Assembly (NCBI GenBank): GCA_013390945.1
Contig: JACAUC010000029.1
Span: 1 to 34,556 of the forward strand
Direction of reading: 5' to 3'
DNA: 34,556 bases
Origin: Candidatus Chloroheliaceae bacterium
GTDB lineage: Bacteria; Chloroflexota; Chloroflexia; Chloroheliales; Chloroheliaceae
The notes under the pieces are model-generated. The model made no database searches. It was not told the DNA's origin and saw nothing but the letters and a program-made list of their open reading frames with translations. The translations under genes were made by a program, and so were the position numbers. This document shows positions 22,898 through 30,148 of the stretch, piece by piece (positions within the stretch are counted from its first letter, which is position 1; the number at the start of each line of letters is the position of its first letter).

Positions 22898-23830
22898 TTA
22901 AAAATCGGTATTTTCGATCATTTCCTTGCTATGTACCACATAAGTATGGGCTAGTTTATCGTGTAAGCCCTGATGAGTGGGATTGAAGAAAGCTAGAACC
23001 AAACCCAGCAAGAAGGGCAAACTCAAAAGAGCTATTTCAAAACGTTCAAAATAGACGGCGGCACAAAACGCTAGGTTAATGGGTAAGCCATAGAGGGTGC
23101 GAAAGAAGGCCGTAGCCAGCGAAGGAGAGCCACCATCCGGCATCGTTACCCGAATATTCACATAGCGTTTTCCCGAAGTTTGCCCACCCAAGGTGGTCAG
23201 TAGAAGATCGTAGAGAAAGGAGAGAAGCGTAAAGAGTAATACAAAGCCCACCGTCACGGGTCGGACAAAGCTATTGGCAACGTCTTCCAACATACTACGG
23301 TAGGGCAGTAAAATAAATCTGTCCTGCGAAGCAAGATACAAGACTAAGATCGCACCGGGAAAAGCAATTATCGTAGCCAACAGCAGGTTATCATACACCG
23401 CAGCACCAATGCGCTGCCGAAAGGTGGCAAATTTCGCCAGCACCAGCAGGCCAGTATCAAACTGGAGGTAATTTAGGTAGCCCGCTCTTAAATTTGAGCC
23501 TTTCAAGGGATGGACGGGAGGCGAATCGTCAGGAGGTTTTGGAGTGGGAAGAGGAGTCGCTTCCACTGGAGGGGGCGTGACACTTATAGCCATCTCGACT
23601 GAACTAGTGTAACTCAACTTTGAAGGTGGCGGCGGAGAAAGGCTTGCCTCTGGGTCATGCAGGTGGCGGGAGACCACCGGAGACCCCTCTATCAAGTCAT
23701 CTAGTGAAACCGCCTTATCAGCACCAGCCGCCTCACCCCTACTAAAGGCTTTGGTTTCCAAAGGAGCCTGACAATTGTGACACAGCAAAGCCCCCACTTG
23801 ATTATTAGCCCCACAACGTCGGCAAAACAT
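22898..23830 (-). CDS. RDD family membrane protein with zinc-ribbon
   Basis: 310 aa. The N-terminus 'CRRCGANNQVGALLCHNC' is a zinc ribbon (Cys3, Cys6, Cys17, Cys20). A long Pro/Ser-rich linker runs to ~130. The RDD domain (~135-300) has the opening 'FATFRQRIGAAVYDNLLL', the conserved 'LGGQTSGKRYVNIRV' and the C-terminal 'QGLHDKLAHTYVV', with four hydrophobic segments. RDD proteins are poorly characterised; some act in ion or small-molecule transport (family knowledge). It sits between the DUF427 and kinase genes, so it may supply the membrane component of the signalling unit, which is inference only. The ATG has GGGAG about 12 nt upstream. Confidence 0.88.
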   Translation of the reverse strand: MFCRRCGANNQVGALLCHNCQAPLETKAFSRGEAAGADKAVSLDDLIEGSPVVSRHLHDPEASLSPPPPSKLSYTSSVEMAISVTPPPVEATPLPTPKPPDDSPPVHPLKGSNLRAGYLNYLQFDTGLLVLAKFATFRQRIGAAVYDNLLLATIIAFPGAILVLYLASQDRFILLPYRSMLEDVANSFVRPVTVGFVLLFTLLSFLYDLLLTTLGGQTSGKRYVNIRVTMPDGGSPSLATAFFRTLYGLPINLAFCAAVYFERFEIALLSLPFLLGLVLAFFNPTHQGLHDKLAHTYVVHSKEMIENTDF

Positions 23831-23857
23831 AGGGTCGCTGACTCCCTTCTAATTCAC

Positions 23858-24352
23858 TTACCAGCCCAGCGTACCGGCTCCACCCTTGAACGGGCCAACA
23901 ATCTCGCTGGTAATCCAGCCACCGTAGAAATCGCTAGGCTGGGATTGTACTTGTTCACCATTCACATAACAGCCCCCCATCTTACCGGGATAGAAAGCCA
24001 CGTAATCCTTAATAGCCTCAAAAGAGGGCGTGGGGTTAGGATAAAACCAAGCCGCATTAGGTACGGATTTATCCCCTGCGGTGACGGTGTAGTAAGAGGC
24101 TGACCCCTTCCACTCGCAATAGGTCTGATTAGATGTAACCGTCAGGTAGTCCTGCTTCACCTCTTCCAGTGGAATATAGTAGACGGGCGGATGGCTAGTC
24201 TCCAAAATACGCTTAGCTCGTCTAGTCTCCGCAATGACCACTCCGTTAAAGACCACCTGAATATGGTTGGTACTATCTTCTAGCCGGGGTGGTCTTGGAT
24301 AGTCCCAAACGGATTCTTGGCCTAAACCTGGCGCGATTCTCTCAGGTTTCAT
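23858..24352 (-). CDS. DUF427 domain protein
   Basis: 164 aa, matching the DUF427 family: 'IQVVFNGVVIAETRRAKRILETSHPPVYYIP', 'TYCEWKGSASYYTV', 'AAWFYPNP' and 'YVAFYPGKM' are its recurring blocks. The family is small, beta-rich and of unknown biochemical function. There is no signal peptide or membrane segment. AGGAACAGG precedes the ATG. It is the first gene after the promoter at 24372-24399 and is followed by RDD and kinase genes in the same orientation with short gaps. Confidence 0.9.
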   Translation of the reverse strand: MKPERIAPGLGQESVWDYPRPPRLEDSTNHIQVVFNGVVIAETRRAKRILETSHPPVYYIPLEEVKQDYLTVTSNQTYCEWKGSASYYTVTAGDKSVPNAAWFYPNPTPSFEAIKDYVAFYPGKMGGCYVNGEQVQSQPSDFYGGWITSEIVGPFKGGAGTLGW

Positions 24353-24371
24353 AAAAATATACCTGTTCCTA

Positions 24372-24399
24372 ATTATACTGCATTATATCGCTGAATCAA
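24372..24399 (-). promoter_or_regulatory. Probable promoter for DUF427-RDD-kinase operon
   Basis: Minus strand TTGATT (24394-24399), 16-nt spacer, TATAAT (24372-24377), about 20 nt ahead of the DUF427 start. Confidence 0.6.
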
Positions 24400-24430
24400 G
24401 TTCAATTATCTTCTCAATAATTCTGGGTAA

Positions 24431-24449
24431 GGGTGTATTGCATACGCCC
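24431..24449. other. Hairpin downstream of Uma2 gene
   Basis: GGGTGTA, TTGCA, TACGCCC: 7-bp stem with one G-T wobble, without a T-tract on either strand. Possible transcript end for the 28418-24488 gene group. Confidence 0.35.
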
Positions 24450-24487
24450 AAGGTGAAACCAGTTTGCGACAGGTTTATTCAGCAGCT

Positions 24488-25063
24488 TTACTCAAAAAGG
24501 GTAGCTACTTTCAATTTAAAGCCCGGCAACACCACTTCGCCCTCCAATTCATCGCTTGTAGTCAGCGCGGCTACTGGTTCGGGCTGGTTAGGGTGATAGA
24601 CCGAAACCGTGCGGTTATCAGGGTTGATCGCCCAGATCAGGCTCACTCCGACTGATTGGTATCTTTGGATTTTAGCCTGAACTTCTTCGCGGCGTTTTTT
24701 GGTCTCCAGATCACGGGGAGAATCTATCTCTACCACCAAATCAGGTAGGGTTTGTAAGGCAGCTTTACCCGCTATTTTGCTTACCCGACTGGCTCTCCAA
24801 AAAGCCAGATCAGGAATGGGCGTGTTTCGGTCATTTAGCCGAAAACTGGTGGCAAGTAACATCTCCCCTAATTTTTCCTCTGGGTCAAATAAAATTAACC
24901 CACGCTGGAGTTTCTTGGCAATACGTCCATGTTCATGTCCAAGCATCTCTTTTTTAACAAGCCTCCCCTCTAAAAGCTCATACCGATTTTCTTCAAATTC
25001 GGGCAGGGCTTCAAACTGAGCCGAGGTGTAAATCCGTCCAGCATCTATAGTACGCATTGCCAT
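24488..25063 (-). CDS. Uma2 family (DUF820) putative endonuclease
   Basis: 191 aa. Uma2 proteins have a PD-(D/E)XK fold and are predicted nucleases, highly expanded in cyanobacteria and Chloroflexota, with no clear cellular role (family knowledge). Visible: 'RYELLEGRLVKKE', 'TPIPDLAFWR' (Asp85), 'PDLVVEIDSPRD' (Glu112), 'KIQRYQSVGVSLIWAINP' and the terminal 'VLPGFKLKVATLFE'. ATG 25063 is chosen because AGGGAG (25073-25078) precedes it by 9 nt and the family core begins there. ATG 25129 overlaps the upstream stop as ATGA and would add 22 residues by coupled translation. Last gene of the 28418-24488 group. A second Uma2 lies at 32634-33212 but the two are clearly divergent. Confidence 0.9.
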   Translation of the reverse strand: MAMRTIDAGRIYTSAQFEALPEFEENRYELLEGRLVKKEMLGHEHGRIAKKLQRGLILFDPEEKLGEMLLATSFRLNDRNTPIPDLAFWRASRVSKIAGKAALQTLPDLVVEIDSPRDLETKKRREEVQAKIQRYQSVGVSLIWAINPDNRTVSVYHPNQPEPVAALTTSDELEGEVVLPGFKLKVATLFE

Positions 25064-25125
25064 AATCTTAGGCTCCCTTAATAACATCGTCTCCATCGGT
25101 AGAGGCGCATTGAATGTACCCAAAA

Positions 25126-25896
25126 TCATTCAACCGTGACATAACCAATAGAGGTCAGCTTGCTGCTCTGCCCAAAAGCTACCACGGTAGTTAAGCCCGG
25201 TGGCGCATCTTTGGGTAATTGCACCGTAAACTGAATCTGGCCCTTACCATCGGAGAGGGTAGTGGAATCGCCACTAAACGGTAGCACCCGCCCATCGGTC
25301 AAATTAATCCAGAGGCTCACTCGTTCATTGCCAAAATAGGAACCACCCGTAAAAGTAAGCGTATCTCCGGCTTTAGCCGTACCCCCACCTTGTAAAGTAT
25401 TGGCGGGAGGGGCAGGAGGAGAACCATGAAAATCAAGGGTAAAAGAGTCACTTTGCACTCCATCGGGGCTAGGCTCGCCATCCCAATGACCAGTTGCCGC
25501 TACCGTCCAAGTGCCACGCGAATTTGGAACTCGCTTCAAAACGATCTGCACCACTGCACACGAACCAGGTGTCACCGTATTAAAAGCCACTTCCAGCCGT
25601 TCAGGAACGGCGCGTCGAACGTAGCCATCGAGACTATTGCTGATATAGTACTGATATTCCAGCCGATTATCTAGGGGCAGGTAAGCATAAACCGAGCCAA
25701 GTGTGCTGGGAGTATTGTTCTGGCAACTTAACGTGAAGGTATAATTATTATCTACATCTTGGCTAACTTCTAGGGAAAAACTCATATCTGGGTCATTCTC
25801 GGCTCTAGCAGTCGGGCCAAAAACCGTAAGCAAGAGCAAAGCAACCAGTAATACTGGGCTGGTTCTCTGCCATATGCGGTAAAAGTGAGATAGCAT
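25126..25896 (-). CDS. Secreted Ig-like/beta-sandwich protein, unknown function
   Basis: 256 aa. The signal peptide spans residues 1-~32 ('LLVALLLLTVFGPTARA'). No enzyme motif is seen. Residues ~40-155 look like a beta-rich domain of DUF11/CARDB style ('YTFTLSCQNNTPSTLGSVYAYLPL'). Residues ~165-256 resemble an IPT/TIG-type Ig-like domain ('AKAGDTLTFTGGSYFGNERVSLWI'), separated by a Pro-rich hinge. Four Cys or fewer, so it is not a disulfide-rich protein. AAGGAGAAAGG precedes the ATG. Its neighbours (solute-binding lipoprotein, esterase) suggest an exported role, but none can be assigned. Confidence 0.82.
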   Translation of the reverse strand: MLSHFYRIWQRTSPVLLVALLLLTVFGPTARAENDPDMSFSLEVSQDVDNNYTFTLSCQNNTPSTLGSVYAYLPLDNRLEYQYYISNSLDGYVRRAVPERLEVAFNTVTPGSCAVVQIVLKRVPNSRGTWTVAATGHWDGEPSPDGVQSDSFTLDFHGSPPAPPANTLQGGGTAKAGDTLTFTGGSYFGNERVSLWINLTDGRVLPFSGDSTTLSDGKGQIQFTVQLPKDAPPGLTTVVAFGQSSKLTSIGYVTVE

Positions 25897-25951
25897 AACC
25901 TTTCTCCTTATTACAAGAGTACAATTCTTACAAGCTAACGCTTGGACTGGG

Positions 25952-26659
25952 CTAAAAGCTCAGGCGTGAATTGAGCCAAGCGGCCAAATCGCCGCGACTT
26001 TGTGGGCTGGTTTCGTGGGCAAAAGGATATTCGTGATAAGTAACATCGGCTCCAATCTCGCGCAGGCAACGGGCCGCTCGCTGACCGTGTTCGGCTATGG
26101 TGAGGAAATCATGTAAACCATGGGCCACAAAGAAGGGCTTGCCATGCAGCCTCGCCCCGCGCAACCGGGCCTCTACTTGGGGAGCGAAAGGACTACTATG
26201 GACGATAACCCCCGCCACCAGATCAGGACGGGTAGTGACCAAAGCATAGGAGATGGCCGCCCCTTGACTAAAGCCGCCAAGATAAATTTGGCGTGGATCA
26301 ACCGCTACTGCACTAAATTGGGCTACTTGCTCAATAAAAGTGATCAGTTTTTCAAGGCTGGCCTCCAGCAAATCTTCCACCACACGGCCCGAAGGATCTA
26401 GGTCGTACCACTTAAAACTACCGCGAGGATCCTCACTATGCAACAAAGGAGCGCGAGGGGCAACTACCAACACCCGTTGATCCACATAAGAAACCAATTC
26501 ATAAATATCTCCTTCGTTCGCCCCCCGCCCATGCAGCATAACCAAGGCCGGAATCGGCTTAGCCGTAGCCAACGTAGGCAACCGCAAGAGGTAAGTTAAC
26601 TCTTCACCTTCGATCAACGTAGTGCCGGTTAAATCAGGGCCACCTCCACTTTGGGTCAA
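25952..26659 (-). CDS. Carboxylesterase/phospholipase-type alpha/beta hydrolase
   Basis: 235 aa of the PF02230-like family (serine carboxylesterases acting on short acyl esters). The oxyanion region 'LHGRGANEGD' is near 42-51, the nucleophile elbow GFSQG has Ser131, the acid Asp184 is in 'AHGLHDFL', and His215 is in 'YPFAHETS'. There is no signal peptide, so it should be cytoplasmic. The start is a TTG at 26659 with AAAGGAGC about 6 nt upstream; no ATG is available near the N-terminus. It lies 40 nt after the solute-binding protein gene and 55 nt before the secreted protein gene, probably one transcript. Substrate unknown. Confidence 0.9.
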   Translation of the reverse strand: MTQSGGGPDLTGTTLIEGEELTYLLRLPTLATAKPIPALVMLHGRGANEGDIYELVSYVDQRVLVVAPRAPLLHSEDPRGSFKWYDLDPSGRVVEDLLEASLEKLITFIEQVAQFSAVAVDPRQIYLGGFSQGAAISYALVTTRPDLVAGVIVHSSPFAPQVEARLRGARLHGKPFFVAHGLHDFLTIAEHGQRAARCLREIGADVTYHEYPFAHETSPQSRGDLAAWLNSRLSF

Positions 26660-26699
26660 TTTTAGCTCCTTTCTTTCTTTGTTTTTCTTAGCTCTAATT

Positions 26700-28418
26700 T
26701 TATTTTGGACTGAAACTAACCCCCGACCAGCTTTCTATCCCGGAAGGATGCGGCACATAATCCCTAAGATCTGATCGTAACGCGACGGGACTTCTTACAT
26801 AAGCCAGAGGAATAACGGCAAAATCATTAGCAATCATTTCTTGGGCTTCTCTATAAATCTGGCGGCGATTCAGAAGATCAGACGTTTCCTGACCCTTTTT
26901 AATCAATTCCTGCAAGGTTACATTCTCATAGCTATCCTCGGTTCTAGTCTGACCGAAGAAGTAACCTAGAAATTCGTCCGGGTCGCCATTGCTACCCTGC
27001 CAACCATTCATAAAGAGGGTCAATTTGCCTTGGTTGCGATCTTCGATAAAATTCGGCCACTCTTTATCATTGCGGATATTGACCGTTAGGCCGATATTTG
27101 CCAAGTCGCCCCGGATAGCTTGGGCAATTTTGGAGGGATCAGGGTAATAACTACGCGGCACGGGCAAGACCCACAGGTCTAGGGTAGGAAAACCAGCACC
27201 TCCGGCGTATCCAGCACTATCCAGCAATTGCTTGGCTCGCTCAGGATCGTAGGGATAGGGTTCGGCAGCGACAGAAGCGTAAACCGCTGGAGGCAGGAAG
27301 AGAGCCGCAGGCTCTCCCAAGCCGTTATAATACTTTGAGACTAGAGTACGCACATCAATAGCATAGGCAAAAGCTTGACGTACTTCAAGCTGATTGAAAG
27401 GTGGCCGCGATTGGTTGAGCGAAAGGAAAGCAATATTCAACGGATCACGATAAACCAGATTCAAACTGGGATCTTTGCGAGCCTCTGGCACATCTTCAGG
27501 CCGAATCTTATCGGTAGCACTAATAGTGCCGCGCCGGATTTCGGAGAGGCCATCTTGGTTAGGGCGCAAAACCAGCACTACCAAGGGGCTAAGCAACGGA
27601 TGCTGCACGGTGCTAGGACGTTCTTCGGTATAGTACGGGTTGGACTTCAAAACCACATAATGTAGATCACCGCGCACTGGTCTTTCAGCTATATAAGGGC
27701 CACTTCCAACCGGACGGGCAAAATACCCATTTTCATCAAAGGCACTTGGCGAAACCAGACCAAATTGAGGCATCGCTAGAATCTGAAAGAGTGAGGCCAT
27801 TTTGCGTTTTAGCTGGATACGAACGGTTATTCCATCAGAACTAGCCTGCACCGAATCAATTACATCACCGGGAAACCCCCCAAAGTAGGTACGCCAAGTT
27901 TGAAAATCGCCTTTATGATAGACTCCCTCCTTAGACCAACGCTCAAAGTTAAACTTGATCGCATTAGCGTCGAGGGGTTTACCGTCCGAGAAGCGAATCC
28001 CACGCAGCAATTTAATAGCATAGGTCAACTCATCCTCCGAATAAGTAACGCTACGCACGAAAGCAGCCTGCTGAACACCCATTAAGCCCGGCTTAAACTG
28101 GAAAAGCGTTTCATAAAGCTGGCGCACAATCAAGAGTGAAGAGTGGTCGGTTAGGTTTGCCGGGTCTAGTCCAACCTGATCGTTAAAAGCCACCGGTTCT
28201 TGGGCCAACCCGAAAATAAAAGTTTTATCGGCTTTATAGGCAAAAGTAGGTAGGGGAAGATTCGGTACAGCCGTAGGAGTACCGTTCTGGGCGAGGCCAG
28301 AAGCCGTAGCTGAAAGAGGTGAAAGGCGAGGCGTTACTTCACTGGAACAACCTGTCAGTAAAAAAGAGAACCACACGGTTATTAAGCATAAACCCAAATA
28401 TTTTTGCCGCATTTGCAT
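26700..28418 (-). CDS. Family 5 extracellular solute-binding lipoprotein (peptide/nickel type)
   Basis: 572 aa. Lipoprotein signal with 'FLLTGC' (Cys24). SBP_bac_5 features: 'LTYAIKLLRGIRFSDGKPLDANAIKFNFERW', 'VGSGPYIAERP', 'LNQSRPPFNQLEVRQAFAYAID', and the C-terminal 'NDFAVIPLAYVRSPVALR'. Such proteins capture oligopeptides, sugars or nickel chelates for an ABC importer (family knowledge). No permease or ATPase genes are nearby, so this is an orphan binding protein whose transporter must be elsewhere. The ATG at 28418 (or the one two codons on) has GGTGGGAAG just before it. An extended -10 lies at 28503. Confidence 0.92.
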   Translation of the reverse strand: MQMRQKYLGLCLITVWFSFLLTGCSSEVTPRLSPLSATASGLAQNGTPTAVPNLPLPTFAYKADKTFIFGLAQEPVAFNDQVGLDPANLTDHSSLLIVRQLYETLFQFKPGLMGVQQAAFVRSVTYSEDELTYAIKLLRGIRFSDGKPLDANAIKFNFERWSKEGVYHKGDFQTWRTYFGGFPGDVIDSVQASSDGITVRIQLKRKMASLFQILAMPQFGLVSPSAFDENGYFARPVGSGPYIAERPVRGDLHYVVLKSNPYYTEERPSTVQHPLLSPLVVLVLRPNQDGLSEIRRGTISATDKIRPEDVPEARKDPSLNLVYRDPLNIAFLSLNQSRPPFNQLEVRQAFAYAIDVRTLVSKYYNGLGEPAALFLPPAVYASVAAEPYPYDPERAKQLLDSAGYAGGAGFPTLDLWVLPVPRSYYPDPSKIAQAIRGDLANIGLTVNIRNDKEWPNFIEDRNQGKLTLFMNGWQGSNGDPDEFLGYFFGQTRTEDSYENVTLQELIKKGQETSDLLNRRQIYREAQEMIANDFAVIPLAYVRSPVALRSDLRDYVPHPSGIESWSGVSFSPK

Positions 28419-28502
28419 CTTCCCACCACCGAGCCCTTCGCTCCGTTCAAAAACTGGCTATAGGCTTAAAATTGACTATTCTGGAAGACATCCCACAGCT
28501 AA

Positions 28503-28511
28503 ATTATAACA
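28503..28511 (-). promoter_or_regulatory. Extended -10 for the solute-binding protein
   Basis: TGTTATAAT on the minus strand, ~85 nt before the start codon; no clear -35. Confidence 0.5.
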
Positions 28512-28559
28512 CATCTAAAGATATGCCTTACCAAATCAACCACATTCTGCAATCGAATC

Positions 28560-28568
28560 TGTTATAAT
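28560..28568 (+). promoter_or_regulatory. Extended -10 for the small membrane protein
   Basis: TGTTATAAT on the plus strand. Transcription from ~28575 would make the heptamer array the entire 5' leader. Confidence 0.5.
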
Positions 28569-28575
28569 TACCTTA

Positions 28576-28617
28576 ACTGACTACTGACGACTAATTACTG
28601 ACCACTGATTACTAAAA
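28576..28617 (+). repeat. Six tandem 7-bp units abutting a start codon
   Basis: Degenerate units of the form ACTGACT/ACTGATT/ACTAATT run without gaps straight into ATG 28618, leaving no Shine-Dalgarno. A related pair lies on the opposite strand at 29994-30007. Confidence 0.75.
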
Positions 28618-28869
28618 ATGTATCTTACAGTTAATCTAGTACTGCTTGCCACCTTAATACTAGCGCAGACTGCAACTCCGCTTGCCAAGCCCGGTAGACC
28701 TGCGGTTGACCCTGGCAATGAGCCCGTCTTCACCATTATTTTCTACTTCTTCTTTATGGTGATATTGATTGGTAGCGGGATAGTCTGGTTCAAGGTAAAA
28801 GAGCGGCTCAAGCAGAAAGCCGAAAATGAAAAAAAGGCCGGGAAACCCAGCCAAAAAGCAGATCTTTAG
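28618..28869 (+). CDS. Small two-helix membrane protein
   Basis: 83 aa, no family recognised. The first hydrophobic segment (3-16, ending 'LILAQTA') may be a signal or anchor. A Pro/Gly-rich stretch (20-36) is followed by a strong transmembrane helix (38-60, 'FTIIFYFFFMVILIGSGIVWF') and a Lys/Glu-rich cytosolic tail that could be a short coiled coil. The ATG is preceded by heptamer repeats and not by a ribosome-binding site, but the amphipathic organisation and lack of stops support coding. It converges with selD, with stops 11 nt apart. Confidence 0.68.
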   Translation: MYLTVNLVLLATLILAQTATPLAKPGRPAVDPGNEPVFTIIFYFFFMVILIGSGIVWFKVKERLKQKAENEKKAGKPSQKADL

Positions 28870-28880
28870 CCTCCAGATAG

Positions 28881-29969
28881 CTAACGATCAACTAGAACCA
28901 ACCCTGTACCGGGTAGGACTTCGCCTAACCGCCAGAGGGATTCGTTGGCGTTTTGAAAAGCTGCCTCAAGCTCGGTAGTGCGGGTGGGATTTACCGCAAA
29001 GAAAAGGCCACCACTAGTCTCTGGATCGAAGATCAAATCGTCTAGGTCAACAGGTGGCTCACACCGAAAGCGCATCTTAGGTAGTGGTTCACTTTGCAAG
29101 AATTTCCGGTTACGGCTAACCCCGCCGGGCAGACAACCCATTTGGGCATATTGACGTGCGCCGGGCAGAAGGGGCAACCTTTCTAAACTTAGCACAAAAT
29201 CCACCCCTGCGCTTTGTCGCACCATTTCGGAGGCATGGCCCACTATTCCAAAACCAGTTATATCGGTACAACCACCACATGACTCGGTTCCTAATTGGCG
29301 GATAAGCTGAGAAGCCACCCGATTCAACTTAGTCATACTAACAATCGCCGTGTTAAGCGTCTCCTCATCCACCACTCCCCGTTTTCCTGCCGTCGTAATC
29401 ACCCCCGTACCGAGCGGTTTGGTTAAATAAAGTAAGTCGCCCGGTTTAGCCCCGCCTTTGGTCAAAATCTTTTGGGGATGAATCAGACCCGTAACACACA
29501 GACCGTACTTGGGCTCCTTATCGGTGACAGTATGACCTCCCGCGACTACCGCTCCTACCTCGGCCATCTTGTCTGCCCCACCCTGCAAAATCAGGCTCAG
29601 GATAGAAAGGGGCAAATCCTCTGGGAAGGCCACCACATTAATACCCATAATCACTTCCCCGCCCATCGCATAGACATCGCTCATAGCGTTCGCCGCCGCA
29701 ATAGCCCCATAGAGATAGGGATCATCCACTACTGGCGGAAAGAAATCCACCGTCTGCACTAGAGCCTGTTCCGGGCCAAGCCAATATACTGCCGCATCGT
29801 CGCTATGCTCTAAGCCAACGAGCAGATTAGAATTGATCCTTTTTTTGAGCGGAAGCAGCACCTGCTCCAAGTCCGAAGGACCCATCTTCCCCGCTCAGCC
29901 AGCGCAAGCAGCCAAAGCGGTCAACTTTACAGGGGTAAATTTCTCATCAGGGTTAGGTTTTAGTTCCAC
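28881..29969 (-). CDS. selD: Selenide, water dikinase, selenocysteine-containing (UGA at 29895-29897)
   Basis: Makes selenophosphate from selenide and ATP for selenocysteine and selenouridine synthesis (family knowledge). The frame from ATG 29885 encodes 334 aa of SelD ('DDAAVYWLG', 'TVDFFPPVVDDPYLYGAIAAANAMSDVYAMGG', 'GGHTV', 'GCTDITGFGIVGH') but lacks the catalytic N-terminus. Reading back through TGA 29895-29897 restores it: 'LTALAACAG-U-AGKMGPSDLEQVL', with Sec25 and Lys28 at the spacing of the known Cys17/Lys20 pair. GTG 29969 is the start, with AAGGAGAGG 9 nt upstream, giving 362 aa including Sec. A stem-loop fitting a bacterial SECIS follows the UGA. Standard gene calling would truncate this protein by 28 residues. 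selA, selB and tRNA-Sec are not in the window. Confidence 0.92.
29847..29896 (-). other. Candidate bacterial SECIS element in selD
   Basis: Minus strand: GAGCGG (29891-29896) pairs with CCGCTC (29847-29852), AAG with CTT, and an apical GTCC/GGAC stem (29871-29881) carries a 3-nt loop. The apex is ~18 nt past the UGA, within the usual range. Confidence 0.6.
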
Positions 29970-29993
29970 CGCTTATTACCTCTCCTTAGCAGT

Positions 29994-30007
29994 CAGTTAT
30001 CAGTTAT
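29994..30007 (-). repeat. Heptamer repeat pair upstream of selD
   Basis: Two copies of CAGTTAT (plus strand), which read as ACTGATA-type units on the minus strand and run on into ACTGACT, identical to the first unit at 28576. They lie just before the selD Shine-Dalgarno. Confidence 0.6.
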
Positions 30008-30091
30008 CGCCATCCTACGAACAGTCTACCTAAATTTCCGGCCTAAAGCAAGGGGTATCCCTTTAGCCGACTCGCGGAGTTCTCTTACTAG

Positions 30092-30100
30092 TGCTAAAAT
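30092..30100 (+). promoter_or_regulatory. Possible extended -10 for the helicase
   Basis: TGCTAAAAT about 50 nt before the GTG start; no clear -35. Confidence 0.35.
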
Positions 30101-30148
30101 AGTGGGGCTTTTCTACTAGGCTTAAAATTACGAGGGGAGTACAAGAAG

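Noticed and set aside
29833..30033. 66-aa plus-strand open frame over the selD start
   Set aside because: Antisense to the Sec-containing N-terminus of SelD; no ribosome-binding site.
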